Shown here in pieces: positions 1-8,715 of a DNA stretch of 64,000 bases. Below the pieces are notes generated by a model. The model did no database searches. It had not been told where the DNA came from and saw only the letters and a list, made by a program, of their open reading frames with translations. This DNA is from DASXRA01 sp036558905 (GTDB lineage Bacteria; Actinomycetota; Actinomycetes; Mycobacteriales; Jatrophihabitantaceae): contig DATBER010000032.1 in the NCBI GenBank assembly GCA_036558905.1, positions 1 through 64,000 on the forward strand, in the 5' to 3' direction. The number at the start of each line of letters is the position of its first letter. The stretch's first letter is position 1. The position numbers and the translations under genes were made by a program.

Positions 1-177
1 GGCGCCGTTCGGGCCGAGCAGCCCGAACACCGAGCCGGCGGCGACCTGGACGGACAGTCCGTCCAGCGCGCGGACGGGCGGCTTACCCCGTCCGCCCGGG
101 TAGGTCTTGACCAGGTCGCGCGCATCGAGGGCGACGTCGACGTGGGGTGGTGCGAAGGCGTGCAGTTGCATGGTCAT
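1..177 (-). CDS. ABC transporter ATP-binding protein, N-terminal 59 residues (cut by window edge)
   Basis: Minus-strand reading frame that starts at an ATG at 177 and runs off the left edge. An AAGGAG ribosome site lies about 9 nt before the ATG; a second ATG two codons in (171) is possible. The fragment contains the A-loop/first strand region (DLVKTYPGG, then VRALDGLSVQVAAGSVFGLL) and stops inside the Walker A loop (GPNGA). This is the usual opening of an ABC-2 drug- or lipid-export ATPase. It lies downstream of, and in the same direction as, the PadR regulator, a common arrangement for PadR-controlled efflux pumps. Substrate and permease are unknown because the rest lies outside the window. 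Confidence 0.85.
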   Translation of the reverse strand, partial: MTMQLHAFAPPHVDVALDARDLVKTYPGGRGKPPVRALDGLSVQVAAGSVFGLLGPNGA

Positions 178-288
178 GCGGGTTGGCTCCTTGCCGGGTT
201 TCGGCGAGCCGACCGCCTACCCTGGAGCTGCGCTCGAGTGGATCGGTGCTCTGTCAGGGGTGCGGATCGGCCCGAGGGTTAAGGCCCG

Positions 289-312
289 GCCCGGGTGTTG
301 CCGCACCCGGGC
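289..312 (-). terminator. Perfect GC hairpin between padR and the ABC gene
   Basis: GCCCGGGTG and CACCCGGGC form a perfect 9-bp inverted repeat around a 6-nt loop in the 145-bp gap between the two minus-strand genes. There is no U-run on either strand, so it could be a weak terminator/attenuator or an mRNA-processing structure that separates regulator and transporter expression. Inference only. Confidence 0.4.
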
Positions 313-322
313 GGGGTTTGAC

Positions 323-1012
323 TCAGTTCGCTCGGTCTGGTGGCAGCAGCGCGCGGCCCTCCTCCCCGAGATGGCGGACCGGGTCGGCGAAGATCTCCTC
401 GGCCGAGACGCCCTGCGACCGCAGTTCGTGCACGCGCTGCCAGGCCTGCACGCCCGGCATCGAGCCGGAGTGAAGGTCGCGGGCCAGGTCGGCCACGAAC
501 TCCAGCTCGGCCGACAGCAGCCGTAGCCGGTAGACGCTCTCGATCAGGAACAGCTCGTGCAGCCCCTGCGCGCGGGCGGCCGCATGCATCGCCTCGAGCC
601 GGTCGATCTCCTCGCGCAGGTGACCGGCCCGGGTGTCGAGCAGGGTGGCCACCTGGGTCGGCGGCAGGCCGGGCATGAGCGACAGGCCGGCCTCCAGCGA
701 CGTGAACTCCTTCGTCGGCGTGGACAGCAGCTCGGCCAGCCAGTCCTCGAACTCGGCCTGCCCGGCCTCTGTGATCGCGTAGACGGTGCGCTCGGGCCGA
801 CGGCCGTCGCGGCTGGTCTCCTGGGCCTGGATCAGCCCGTGCTTGTGCAGCGAGTCGACGACCGAGTAGAGGGAGCCGTAGTTGAGCTTGATGCTCTGCT
901 CCTTGCCCCGCTCGCGGAGCGTCGTCGAGATCTCGTAGGGGTGCATGGGGCGCTCGAGCAGGCAGCCGAGCACGGCCAGCGCCAGGGGATTGCCCACCCG
1001 GCGACGCGTCAT
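323..1012 (-). CDS. PadR family transcriptional regulator
   Basis: A 229-residue protein with the PadR N-terminal winged helix (residues about 8-85: LAVLGCLLERPMHPYEI, LNYGSLYSVVDSLHKHGLI, then a wing rich in R/E before VYAITEAG) and a helical C-terminal dimerisation region. PadR proteins are usually repressors whose ligand is the drug or phenolic compound handled by the neighbouring pump. Start ATG at 1012 has a GGAGGTG ribosome site 4-5 nt upstream. The gene precedes the ABC ATPase on the same strand, and an inverted repeat just upstream (1032-1047) is a plausible autoregulatory operator. Ligand unknown; family call is secure. Confidence 0.93.
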   Translation of the reverse strand: MTRRRVGNPLALAVLGCLLERPMHPYEISTTLRERGKEQSIKLNYGSLYSVVDSLHKHGLIQAQETSRDGRRPERTVYAITEAGQAEFEDWLAELLSTPTKEFTSLEAGLSLMPGLPPTQVATLLDTRAGHLREEIDRLEAMHAAARAQGLHELFLIESVYRLRLLSAELEFVADLARDLHSGSMPGVQAWQRVHELRSQGVSAEEIFADPVRHLGEEGRALLPPDRAN

Positions 1013-1031
1013 TTCACACCTCCAACTCGAT

Positions 1032-1047
1032 TACTCGAAGCAGAGTA
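1032..1047. promoter_or_regulatory. Candidate PadR operator (TACTC-N6-GAGTA)
   Basis: An inverted repeat with 5-bp perfect arms lies 19-35 bp upstream of the padR ATG, in an AT-richer pocket (AATACTCTGCTTCGAGTAAT on the minus strand). Position and symmetry fit an autorepression site. The sequence is seen directly; PadR binding is inferred, and the arms differ from the classic ATGT-N8-ACAT PadR motif. Confidence 0.45.
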
Positions 1048-1102
1048 TTCGTGTACGACCATCCGGTGTCAAGCACAATGCAAAGCCAGTACCGTCGCCT
1101 TC

Positions 1103-1672
1103 GTGACGCAGTTGCCGCCACCTCCCGACCGGCCCGAGCCGCAATACGACAGCGAGTACGACGTCGGCCGCTTCGAGCAGGGCACCCCGGGCAGCCGGTG
1201 GGCGCTCGGTCGGTACCTGGTCGGACGGGTGATCGGCGAGTACGTCACCAAGGCCCTGATGGTGTTCGCGCTGGTCGTCGTCGCGCTCGCGGCGCTGGTG
1301 TGGTGGCTCGGCCCGCACTGGCTGGCCGTGCTGATCGGGATCTTCGCCGTGTGCGTGCTGCTGTTCCGGGCGGTGCTCGGCGCGGTCCTGCGCCGGGCCA
1401 CCGGAGCCGGGTACTTCGGCCCGATGGAGCACCGGATGCGCCGGCTGGTCGCCGAGACGCGCGGTGACGTCCGCGGCGAGCTGCGCCGCATCGGCGTGCC
1501 CAGCCGCAGCTGGACGGTGCCGCTGCTGGCCTGGCGGCTCGCGCGGCGCCGTCGGCGGGGCGAGACGTTGCAGCGGTTGCGGCAGTTCGACGTCGAACGG
1601 GTGGTGCCGGGCGCCCGGCTGGACGAGCTGCACCTGATCGTCCGGCGGCTGCGCCCGCCTGGACGCGGTTAG
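1103..1672 (+). CDS. Hypothetical membrane protein
   Basis: A 189-residue protein of unrecognised family. The N-terminus is proline-rich and acidic, followed by two transmembrane helices around residues 50-95 (VTKALMVFALVVVALAALVWWL and LAVLIGIFAVCVLLFRAVLG), then a very arginine-rich cytosolic tail with predicted helices. The start is uncertain: the frame is open far upstream but that part is antisense to padR, so the GTG at 1103 was chosen as the first start outside padR; no clear ribosome site is seen. It is divergent from padR. No function can be assigned. Confidence 0.6.
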   Translation: MTQLPPPPDRPEPQYDSEYDVGRFEQGTPGSRWALGRYLVGRVIGEYVTKALMVFALVVVALAALVWWLGPHWLAVLIGIFAVCVLLFRAVLGAVLRRATGAGYFGPMEHRMRRLVAETRGDVRGELRRIGVPSRSWTVPLLAWRLARRRRRGETLQRLRQFDVERVVPGARLDELHLIVRRLRPPGRG

Positions 1673-1747
1673 GTATGGCCTGAGCCAAGACCACCCGATA
1701 GGTTCACACTCGCCGGTTTTCCCCAGCCTCGACGAGGTGATCCCTTC

Positions 1748-3703
1748 ATGTCGTGGTATCCGCGAGCCCTGGCCGCAACCGCCGCCGCGATCATGGTCAC
1801 GGGAGTTGCCGTGGCGATATCCGCCCCGGCCCAGGCGAGCCCACCGAACCCCGCCCGGCCCTACGTGCACGGCCCGCAGACCGTGCCGACGTACTCCTAC
1901 GCGAACGCCGTCCGCGAGAGCGTCTGGGTGCAGGCGCCGTTCGACTCCGACCACGACGGCCAACCCGACAAGATCGCGGTCGACCTGGTCCGCCCGCGTG
2001 AGGCGGCCGCCGCGCACGTCCGGGTGCCGGTGATCATGGACGCCTCGCCGTACTACACCTGCTGCGGGCGCGGCAACGAGAACGAGATCAAGACCTACGA
2101 CGCGAACGGCGTGATCACGAAGGAACCGCTCTACTACGACAACTACTTCGTGCCGCGCGGCTACGCCTACGTCGCGGTCGACCTGGCCGGTACGAACCGC
2201 TCGACCGGGTGTGGCGATATCGGCGGGCCGGCCGAGATCCTCGGCACCAAGGCGGTGATCGACTGGCTGAACGGCCGGGCCCCCGCGACCTACGCCGACG
2301 GCACGCCGGCGGTCGCGACGTCGTGGAGCAACGGCAAGGTCGGCATGATCGGCAAGTCGTGGGACGGCACGATCGCCAACGGCGTCGCCGCCACCGGGGT
2401 GCCCGGGCTGAAGACGATCGTGCCCATCTCGGCGATCTCCAGCTGGTACGACTACACCCGCTTCGGCGGCGTGCTGCGCTCGCCCGGCTACGTCGACTTC
2501 CTGGCCGAGTTCGTCGGCGGCCGACCGGCCGGCGTGTGCGACTCGGTGTACGCCACCGAGCAGGCCGCGAGCGACGACAGCACCGGCAACTTCAACGCGT
2601 TCTGGGCCGACCGCGACTACCGTCTCGACGCCCGCCACGTGCACGCCAGCGTGTTCGTGGTGCACGGCATCAACGACCAGAACGTCACGACGAACCAGTT
2701 CGGCGAGTGGTGGAACGAGCTGGCCGCCCGCGGCGTGCCGCGCAAGATCTGGCTGCACCAGGGCAGCCACGTCGACCCGTTCGACCTGCGCCGGGCCGAC
2801 TGGGTCGACGAGCTGCACCGCTGGTTCGACTACTGGCTGCAGGGCCTGCCCAACGGCGTGATGTCCGAGCCGCAGGCATCCATCGAGCAGCCGTCCGGGC
2901 AGTGGGTGAACCAGCCGCGCTGGCCCGCGCTCGGCGCGCACCAGGTACGGGTCGCGCTCGGCAACGGCGACGGCACCACCGGCACCCTGGGCGGCCGGGC
3001 GGACGGCAGCCGCACGTTCATCGACACCCCGTCGCTGACCGAGGCGCATGCGGTGGCCGACCCGAGCACCGCGAAGGGCGGCCGACTGGCGTTTCTCAGC
3101 GCCCCGCTGACCCACCCGGTGCGGATCTCCGGCTCGCCGTCGGTCACCCTGCGGGTGCAGGTCGACAAGCCGACGACCGAGCTGTCCGTGCGCCTGGTCG
3201 ACTACGGCACTCAGACCCGCGTCAACTACGAATCGCCCGGCGAGGGCATCCACAATCTGTCGACGCAGTCGTGCTGGGGCGAGTCCACCGCAGCCGACGA
3301 CGCGTGCTATATCGACACCGCCCAGGACTTCGTCACCAGCGACACGTTCATCACCGCCCGGGGCTGGCTGGACGCCGCGCACTACCAGTCGCTCACCCGC
3401 GTTACGCCGCTGGAGCCGGGCAACTGGTACACGATCACGGTGCCGCTGGACACCTACGACGAGCTGGTGCCGAGCGGTCACGTGCTGGGCCTGATCCTGA
3501 CCCAGAGCGACAACGAGTACACGACGCCTGACCCGACCGGTGCCACCGTCAAGGTCGACCTGTCCGGCAGCGGGCTCACCCTGCCGATCGCCGGACCGGG
3601 CCTGCCGCACGTGTCGAACGCGCCGACGGTGTCGACGACAGACAGCCCGGCGCTGGCCCCGAAGGCGCGCGTCGAGCAGCAGCGCCGAGTGCCATTCGAG
3701 TGA
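1748..3703 (+). CDS. Secreted Xaa-Pro dipeptidyl-peptidase-like S15 family hydrolase
   Basis: A 651-residue exported protein. Residues 1-31 form a Sec-type signal peptide (RAL, hydrophobic stretch, APAQA cleavage motif). The alpha/beta-hydrolase core follows with the nucleophile in GKSWDG (Ser204), acid in HGINDQ (Asp310) and base in GSHVDP (His341), in the order and spacing of CocE/NonD and PepX-type enzymes. From about residue 390 a jelly-roll PepX_C domain follows (VRISGSPSVTLRVQ). Family members remove X-Pro dipeptides or hydrolyse acyl esters outside the cell. The ATG has a GAGGTG ribosome site 8 nt upstream. Actual substrate is not readable from sequence. Confidence 0.92.
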   Translation: MSWYPRALAATAAAIMVTGVAVAISAPAQASPPNPARPYVHGPQTVPTYSYANAVRESVWVQAPFDSDHDGQPDKIAVDLVRPREAAAAHVRVPVIMDASPYYTCCGRGNENEIKTYDANGVITKEPLYYDNYFVPRGYAYVAVDLAGTNRSTGCGDIGGPAEILGTKAVIDWLNGRAPATYADGTPAVATSWSNGKVGMIGKSWDGTIANGVAATGVPGLKTIVPISAISSWYDYTRFGGVLRSPGYVDFLAEFVGGRPAGVCDSVYATEQAASDDSTGNFNAFWADRDYRLDARHVHASVFVVHGINDQNVTTNQFGEWWNELAARGVPRKIWLHQGSHVDPFDLRRADWVDELHRWFDYWLQGLPNGVMSEPQASIEQPSGQWVNQPRWPALGAHQVRVALGNGDGTTGTLGGRADGSRTFIDTPSLTEAHAVADPSTAKGGRLAFLSAPLTHPVRISGSPSVTLRVQVDKPTTELSVRLVDYGTQTRVNYESPGEGIHNLSTQSCWGESTAADDACYIDTAQDFVTSDTFITARGWLDAAHYQSLTRVTPLEPGNWYTITVPLDTYDELVPSGHVLGLILTQSDNEYTTPDPTGATVKVDLSGSGLTLPIAGPGLPHVSNAPTVSTTDSPALAPKARVEQQRRVPFE

Positions 3704-3736
3704 GCGCTCGCCCGCGCCCTGCGCCATGATGACGTC

Positions 3737-4798
3737 GTGGCAGCGGGTCTCGGCCGAGGCGTCCGACTGCGGGGCACCGTCTGGCCGGGCGGTGACGCCG
3801 AACCGTTCGACGCGACCGTGGTGGTCGACGCCGCCGGCCACGTCGCCTGCCTCGGCCCGGACGACGAGGCCGGCGACCTGCCCGTGCTCGGCGGACCGGG
3901 GTGCTGGATCGGTCCGGGCATCGTCGACGCCCACGTGCACCTGGCCTTCGGCGCGGTGGATGAATGCCTGCCGGCCGGGCTGGTGGGCGTGCGCGACCTC
4001 GGCGCGCCGCTGGCCGCAGCCCGCGACTGGCGCCGATCGAGCGCGGGCACCGTCGTCGCGGTCGCGGGGCCGATCCTGACCGCGCCGGGCGGCTACCCGA
4101 GCCAGTCGTGGGGCGCCGACGGGTTCGCCGAATTCGTCTCGTCGCCGGACGAAGCGCGCCGCGCCGTGCACGAGCTGTGCGCCGACGGCGTGGACGTCGT
4201 CAAGCTCGCGCTCGAGCCGGGGCCGGACGGCTGGCCGGTACCGGGGCCGGATGTCGTGCGGGCCGTGGTCGACGCCGCCCACGACGCCGGGCGGGCCGTC
4301 GTCGCCCACGCGCTGACCGCGGACATGGTGTGCCGGGCCCTCGACGGCGGCGTGGACGAGCTGGCCCACACGCCCACCGAGCTACTGCCCGGCGATGTCG
4401 TCGAGCGGGTGGCCGCTGCCGGGGTGGCCGTCGTGTCGACGCTGCAGACCTTCTTCTGCGGCGGCGACGGGACCGGCGCCGCGGCCAACGCGGCCGCCCT
4501 GCACGCCGCCGGGGTCGAGCTGCGCTACGGCACGGACCTGGGCAATGCCGGAACCGTTCCGGGCGTCGACCCGCGCGAGCTGGACCGGCTGGCCGCCGCC
4601 GGGCTGGGCCGGCTCGGGGCGTTGCGGGCGGCCACCGAGGCGTCGGCCCGGGCACCGGGAATTCGCGGCCGGAGCGGTCGGCTGGTCGTCGGCGAGCCGG
4701 CCGCGCTGGTGCTGCTGTCGGCCGACCCCATCGCCGAGCCGGAGGCCTGGCGGGCGCCGTTGGCGGTGCTCGCTGATGGGCTTCTTCATCGCAACTGA
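3737..4798 (+). CDS. Amidohydrolase family protein
   Basis: A 353-residue metal-dependent hydrolase. It shows the N-terminal beta-sandwich strand, then the family signature GPGIVDAHVHL (metal-binding HxH near residue 62), a later conserved His (VVAHALT), a second His (DELAHTP) and the TDLGN aspartate region, ending with the composite sandwich (VGEPAALVLLSADP). The layout is like imidazolonepropionase/prolidase-type amidohydrolases. Start GTG at 3737 follows the S15 peptidase by 33 bp and has no ribosome site; CATGAT lies 6 nt before it, so it may be leaderless. It may be cotranscribed with the peptidase, suggesting peptide or amide catabolism, but the substrate is unknown. Confidence 0.85.
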   Translation: MAAGLGRGVRLRGTVWPGGDAEPFDATVVVDAAGHVACLGPDDEAGDLPVLGGPGCWIGPGIVDAHVHLAFGAVDECLPAGLVGVRDLGAPLAAARDWRRSSAGTVVAVAGPILTAPGGYPSQSWGADGFAEFVSSPDEARRAVHELCADGVDVVKLALEPGPDGWPVPGPDVVRAVVDAAHDAGRAVVAHALTADMVCRALDGGVDELAHTPTELLPGDVVERVAAAGVAVVSTLQTFFCGGDGTGAAANAAALHAAGVELRYGTDLGNAGTVPGVDPRELDRLAAAGLGRLGALRAATEASARAPGIRGRSGRLVVGEPAALVLLSADPIAEPEAWRAPLAVLADGLLHRN

Positions 4799-4811
4799 CA
4801 CACTGGCAGTG

Positions 4812-5738
4812 ATGTCGACGGATAGTGCAGCGGTGACCCACCCCGGAGAACCCCCGGCAGCTGAGGCCGAACCGGCCCGACCGCGTCGCGGCGGTGCGTG
4901 GTTCTCCTCAGCCGATCTCGGCCCGGCGGCCACGATCCTGGTCGCGCTCGCGGTCATAGGCGTGCTGCTCGGCCTGCTGTGGGCGGCGATCAGCCCGCGC
5001 ACCAAGGGGTTCGTGTACCTGCCCAACGCGGTGATCCCCGAGGAGAGCGAGTCGCTGATCGCTGCCGACGGGCGGTTCCTGCTCCTGACCGGTGCCGCGG
5101 GCATCGTGGTGGCGGTGGCGGCCTGGATGCGCCGCTCGGCCCGGGGGCCGGCCACCGCCCTGGCGCTGATCGCCGGCGGCCTGCTCGGCGCGCTGCTCAC
5201 CGACTTCATCGGCCGGCTGGTCAGTGGCGGTCACGACACCGGCACGCTGAACACGGTTGTCACCTTGCCGCTGCGGGTGCACGCGCGCGGCCTGCTGCTC
5301 ATCGAGGCGGCACTGGCCGCGTTCATCTACGCGGCCTGCGCCCTGTTCGCCCGCCGCGACGACCTGGGTGTCGCCGAGGCCGACGCCGCTGCCCCGCCCC
5401 GGCTGGTGGACGTGTGGCCGACGGCCGGCGAGTCGGTCGACGACTGGGCGACCCCGCGCATCGACGTCACGCTCGACCGGGCCACCGAGGGGGACGCCGA
5501 CTGGATCCGGGCCTTCGCCCGCAGCGCCGATCGGTACGAACCGCTGACCCTGGAACCGGCGACGACCGCGCCCGGCCCGGATGGTGGGGTCACGTACTCG
5601 TTCGTCGTCGCCGACCCGCCGGGCGAGCGGCCGCTCGACGTGCTGGTGCAGCTGCGCCGCCCGCAGGTGGACGCACAGGCCCTCGACGAGCACGGCCAGT
5701 GGACCTTCACCGTGATGGAGCCCGACGCCGCTCCGTAG
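4812..5738 (+). CDS. DUF2567-like integral membrane protein
   Basis: A 308-residue membrane protein. After an acidic proline-rich N-terminus come about four transmembrane helices (around residues 35-60, 90-110, 115-140 and 165-185), then a soluble C-terminal half (about residues 190-308) predicted to be beta-rich and ending EQWTF-like strands (HGQWTFTVMEP). The loop between helices 1 and 2 (KGFVYLPNAVIPEESE) resembles actinobacterial DUF2567 membrane proteins; that match is from memory. ATG at 4812 is chosen, with GTG at 4809 as alternative. It lies 9 bp before hisD, which however has its own -10 box. Confidence 0.7.
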   Translation: MSTDSAAVTHPGEPPAAEAEPARPRRGGAWFSSADLGPAATILVALAVIGVLLGLLWAAISPRTKGFVYLPNAVIPEESESLIAADGRFLLLTGAAGIVVAVAAWMRRSARGPATALALIAGGLLGALLTDFIGRLVSGGHDTGTLNTVVTLPLRVHARGLLLIEAALAAFIYAACALFARRDDLGVAEADAAAPPRLVDVWPTAGESVDDWATPRIDVTLDRATEGDADWIRAFARSADRYEPLTLEPATTAPGPDGGVTYSFVVADPPGERPLDVLVQLRRPQVDAQALDEHGQWTFTVMEPDAAP

Positions 5739-5741
5739 ACT
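5736..5741 (+). promoter_or_regulatory. -10 box (TAGACT) of hisD, leaderless start
   Basis: TAGACT is followed by 6 nt (CGGACC) and then the GTG of hisD. No ribosome site is present. This TANNNT-to-start spacing is the standard signature of actinobacterial leaderless mRNAs, placing the transcription start at or next to the G of GTG. Confidence 0.6.
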
Positions 5742-5747
5742 CGGACC

Positions 5748-7043
5748 GTGCTCCGCCGCATCGATCTGACGACCGTTCCCGCCGATCTACGGCGCGTGCT
5801 GCCGCGCGCGCGGGTCGACGTGCATACGGCGCTGGAGGCGGTCACGCCGATCGTGGCCGACGTCGAGGCCCGCGGTTACGCCGCGGCCCGCGAGGCGACG
5901 CAGCGTTTCGACGGCGTCGAGGTGGCCGACCCCCGGGTGCCGGCCGCGGCGCTGCGCGAGGCCCTGGACGGGCTGGACCCGGCCGTCCGGGCCGGGCTGG
6001 CCGAGTCGATCCGCCGGGCCCGCATCGTGCACGAGGCCCAGCGCCGCTCCGATGTCGACATCCAGGTCGTGCCGGGTGGGCAGGTCACCGAGCGGTGGAT
6101 CCCGGTGTCGCGGGTGGGGCTGTACGTCCCGGGCGGGCTGGCCGTCTACCCGTCGAGCGTCGTGATGAACGTGGTGCCGGCCCAGGTGGCCGGCGTGGCA
6201 TCGATCGCAGTCGTCTCGCCGCCGCAGCCGGAGTTCGGCGGGTTGCCGCACCCGGCGATCCTGGCCGCGTGCGCGCTGCTCGGAGTGGACGAGGTGTACG
6301 CCGTCGGGGGTGCGCAGTCGATCGCGCTGCTCGCCTACGGCGACTCGTCGCTCGGCATCGAGCCCGTGGATCTGGTCACCGGCCCCGGGAACATCTATGT
6401 GGCGGCGGCCAAGCGGCTGCTGCGCGGGGTGATCGGCATCGACGCCGAGGCCGGTCCGACCGAGATCGCCGTGCTGGCCGACGAGACGGCCGACCCGGTG
6501 CACGTCGCGGCCGACCTGATCAGCCAGGCCGAGCACGACCCGCTGGCCGCGTCCGTACTGGTCACCGACTCGGTGGCCCTGGCCGATGCCGTCGAGGCCG
6601 AGGTCGAGCGGCAGGTCGGGCTGACCAAGCACGTCGAGCGCATTACCGCCGCGCTGACCGGCGAGCAGTCGGCCACCGTACTGGTGCGCGACCTCGAGCA
6701 GGGACTGGCCGTCGTCGACGCCTACGCGGCCGAGCACCTCGAGGTCATCACGGCTTCCGCCCGCCAGGTCGCCGAGCGCGTCCGCAACGCCGGCTGCATC
6801 TTCGTCGGGCCACACGCCCCGGTGTCGCTGGGCGACTACTGCGCCGGCTCGAACCACGTGCTGCCCACCGGCTGCACGGCCCGGCACGCATCCGGGCTGT
6901 CCGTTCAGTCGTTCCTCAAAGGCGTGCACCTGGTCGAGTACACGCACGAGGCGCTGGTCGAGGTGGCCCCGCACGTGCTCGCCCTGGCCGACGCCGAGGA
7001 CCTGCCGGCCCACGGGGCGGCCGTCTCCGCGCGGTTGCCGTGA
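5748..7043 (+). CDS. hisD: Histidinol dehydrogenase
   Basis: A 431-residue enzyme catalysing the last two NAD-dependent oxidations of histidine synthesis (histidinol to histidine). The highly conserved stretch around residues 205-240 is intact (VTGPGNIYVAAAKRLLRG, then GIDAEAGPTEIAVLADE), as are QAEHDP with the zinc/catalytic histidine region and the C-terminal HASGLSVQSF segment. Length matches the family. It is the first gene of the his operon and overlaps hisC by 4 bp (GTGA). Confidence 0.98.
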   Translation: MLRRIDLTTVPADLRRVLPRARVDVHTALEAVTPIVADVEARGYAAAREATQRFDGVEVADPRVPAAALREALDGLDPAVRAGLAESIRRARIVHEAQRRSDVDIQVVPGGQVTERWIPVSRVGLYVPGGLAVYPSSVVMNVVPAQVAGVASIAVVSPPQPEFGGLPHPAILAACALLGVDEVYAVGGAQSIALLAYGDSSLGIEPVDLVTGPGNIYVAAAKRLLRGVIGIDAEAGPTEIAVLADETADPVHVAADLISQAEHDPLAASVLVTDSVALADAVEAEVERQVGLTKHVERITAALTGEQSATVLVRDLEQGLAVVDAYAAEHLEVITASARQVAERVRNAGCIFVGPHAPVSLGDYCAGSNHVLPTGCTARHASGLSVQSFLKGVHLVEYTHEALVEVAPHVLALADAEDLPAHGAAVSARLP

Positions 7044-8128
7044 GTACGGCGAAGGTCACCCTGGACGAGTTGCCGCTGCGGGACGAGCTGCGCGGCGAGC
7101 TGCCCTACGGCGCCCCGCAGCTGGACGTCGCGGTGCGGCTGAACGTCAACGAGAACCCGTACCCGCCGTCCGAGGCCGTGGTCGCCGACATCGCCGCCGC
7201 CGTGGCAGCCGCCGCCCGGGGGATGAACCGCTACCCGGAACGCGACGCCCTGGCCCTGCGGGCCGACCTGGCCGCCTACCTCGGGCACGACCTGACCGCC
7301 GACGAGGTCTGGGCGGCCAACGGCTCGAACGAGGTCATGCAGCAGCTGCTCGCGGCGTTCGCCGGGCCGGGCCGCACCGCCGTCTCGTTCGCGCCGACGT
7401 ACTCGATGTATCCGGAGTACGCCCGCAACACGCACACCGACTGGGTGGTCGGCCGCCGCCGCGACGACTTCACCCTCGACCCCGCGCACGCGCTCGACCT
7501 GATCGCCGAACGTGCGCCGGCCGTCGTGCTGCTGGCCTCGCCGAACAACCCGACGGGTACGGCGCTGCCGCTCGACGTCATCGCCGCGATCTGCGAGGCG
7601 ACGCCGGGAATGGTCGTCGTGGACGAGGCCTACGCCGAGTTCCGCCGGGCCGGCACGCCCAGCGCGCTGTCGCTGCTGCCGCAGTACCCGCGGCTGGTCG
7701 TCACCCGCACGATGAGCAAGGCGTTCGCCTTCGCCGGTGGGCGTCTCGGCTACCTGGCGGCCGCGCCGGCCGTCGTCGACGCGGTGCGCATCGTCCGGCT
7801 GCCGTATCACCTCTCGGCGGTGACCCAGGCCGCGGCCCGGGTGGCGCTCGCGCACGCCGACGAGATGCTGGCCCGGGTGGACGGGCTGCGGGCCGGACGC
7901 GACGAGCTGGTCGAGTGGCTGCGCGGTATCGGCCTGTCGGCCGCCGACTCTGACGCCAACTTCGTGCTGTTCGGCCCGTTCCCGGACCGGCACGCCGTGT
8001 GGCAGGGGCTGCTCGATCGCGGTGTACTGATCCGCGAGACCGGCCCGGACGGCTGGCTGCGCGTGTCGATCGGCACGCCCGACGAGATGGCCGCGTTCCG
8101 TTCGGTCCTGAAGGAGCTGCTGCCATGA
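7040..8128 (+). CDS. hisC: Histidinol-phosphate aminotransferase
   Basis: A 362-residue class I/II aminotransferase converting imidazole-acetol phosphate plus glutamate to histidinol phosphate. Visible marks are NVNENPYPPS (substrate-binding N-terminal motif), LLASPNNPTGT, VVDEAYAEF, and the PLP lysine in TMSKAFAFAGGRLGY (Lys227). The GTG start at 7040 overlaps the hisD stop by 4 bp, and the ATG of hisB overlaps its own stop, so translation is coupled along the operon. Confidence 0.97.
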   Translation: MSTAKVTLDELPLRDELRGELPYGAPQLDVAVRLNVNENPYPPSEAVVADIAAAVAAAARGMNRYPERDALALRADLAAYLGHDLTADEVWAANGSNEVMQQLLAAFAGPGRTAVSFAPTYSMYPEYARNTHTDWVVGRRRDDFTLDPAHALDLIAERAPAVVLLASPNNPTGTALPLDVIAAICEATPGMVVVDEAYAEFRRAGTPSALSLLPQYPRLVVTRTMSKAFAFAGGRLGYLAAAPAVVDAVRIVRLPYHLSAVTQAAARVALAHADEMLARVDGLRAGRDELVEWLRGIGLSAADSDANFVLFGPFPDRHAVWQGLLDRGVLIRETGPDGWLRVSIGTPDEMAAFRSVLKELLP

Positions 8129-8715
8129 GGACGGGTCGCATCGAGCGGCAGACCGCCGAAACCAAGGTCCTGGTCGAGATCTCCTTGGACGGAACCGGCC
8201 GGACCGACGTGTCGACCGGGGTGGGCTTCTACGACCACATGCTGTCCTCGTTCGGCAAGCACGGACTGTTCGACCTGCGTGTGCAGGTCGAGGGCGACCT
8301 GCACATCGACGCCCACCACACCGTCGAGGACACGGCGATCGCGCTCGGGCAGGCGTTCGCACAGGCGGCCGGCGACAAGGCCGGCACCCGGCGCTTCGGC
8401 GACGCGCTGATCCCCATGGACGAAGCCCTCGTGCAGGCCGCCGTCGACCTGTCCGGCCGGCCCTACCTCGTGCACCGCGAGCCCGACGGCGCGCCGCCCA
8501 CCATCGGTCCGGCGTACGCAACGACGCTCACCCGGCACGTGTTCGAGTCGTTCACCTACCACGCCGCGATCGCCCTGCACGTGATCGTCCACAGTGGACG
8601 CGACTGGCACCACATCATCGAGGCCCAGTACAAGGCGGCCGCCCGCGCGCTGCGCGCCGCCGCCGAGATCGATCCGCGCGTGCAAGGCATTCCCTCCACC
8701 AAGGGTGTCCTGTGA
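8125..8715 (+). CDS. hisB: Imidazoleglycerol-phosphate dehydratase
   Basis: A 196-residue monofunctional dehydratase (no phosphatase domain, as usual in actinobacteria). It carries the two manganese-binding HHxxE/D-type motifs: DAHHTVED near residue 72 and WHHIIEAQYKA near residue 160, and the GVGFYDHML signature. It converts IGP to imidazole-acetol phosphate. The start ATG overlaps hisC by 4 bp; its stop overlaps the GTG of hisH. Confidence 0.97.
   Translation: MRTGRIERQTAETKVLVEISLDGTGRTDVSTGVGFYDHMLSSFGKHGLFDLRVQVEGDLHIDAHHTVEDTAIALGQAFAQAAGDKAGTRRFGDALIPMDEALVQAAVDLSGRPYLVHREPDGAPPTIGPAYATTLTRHVFESFTYHAAIALHVIVHSGRDWHHIIEAQYKAAARALRAAAEIDPRVQGIPSTKGVL

Noticed and set aside
1031..4369. 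Long open frame on the minus strand opposite the peptidase and amidohydrolase genes
   Set aside because: It is antisense to two genes with clear catalytic motifs, has an Arg/His/Gly/Asp-rich composition typical of antisense frames at high GC, and shows no domain.
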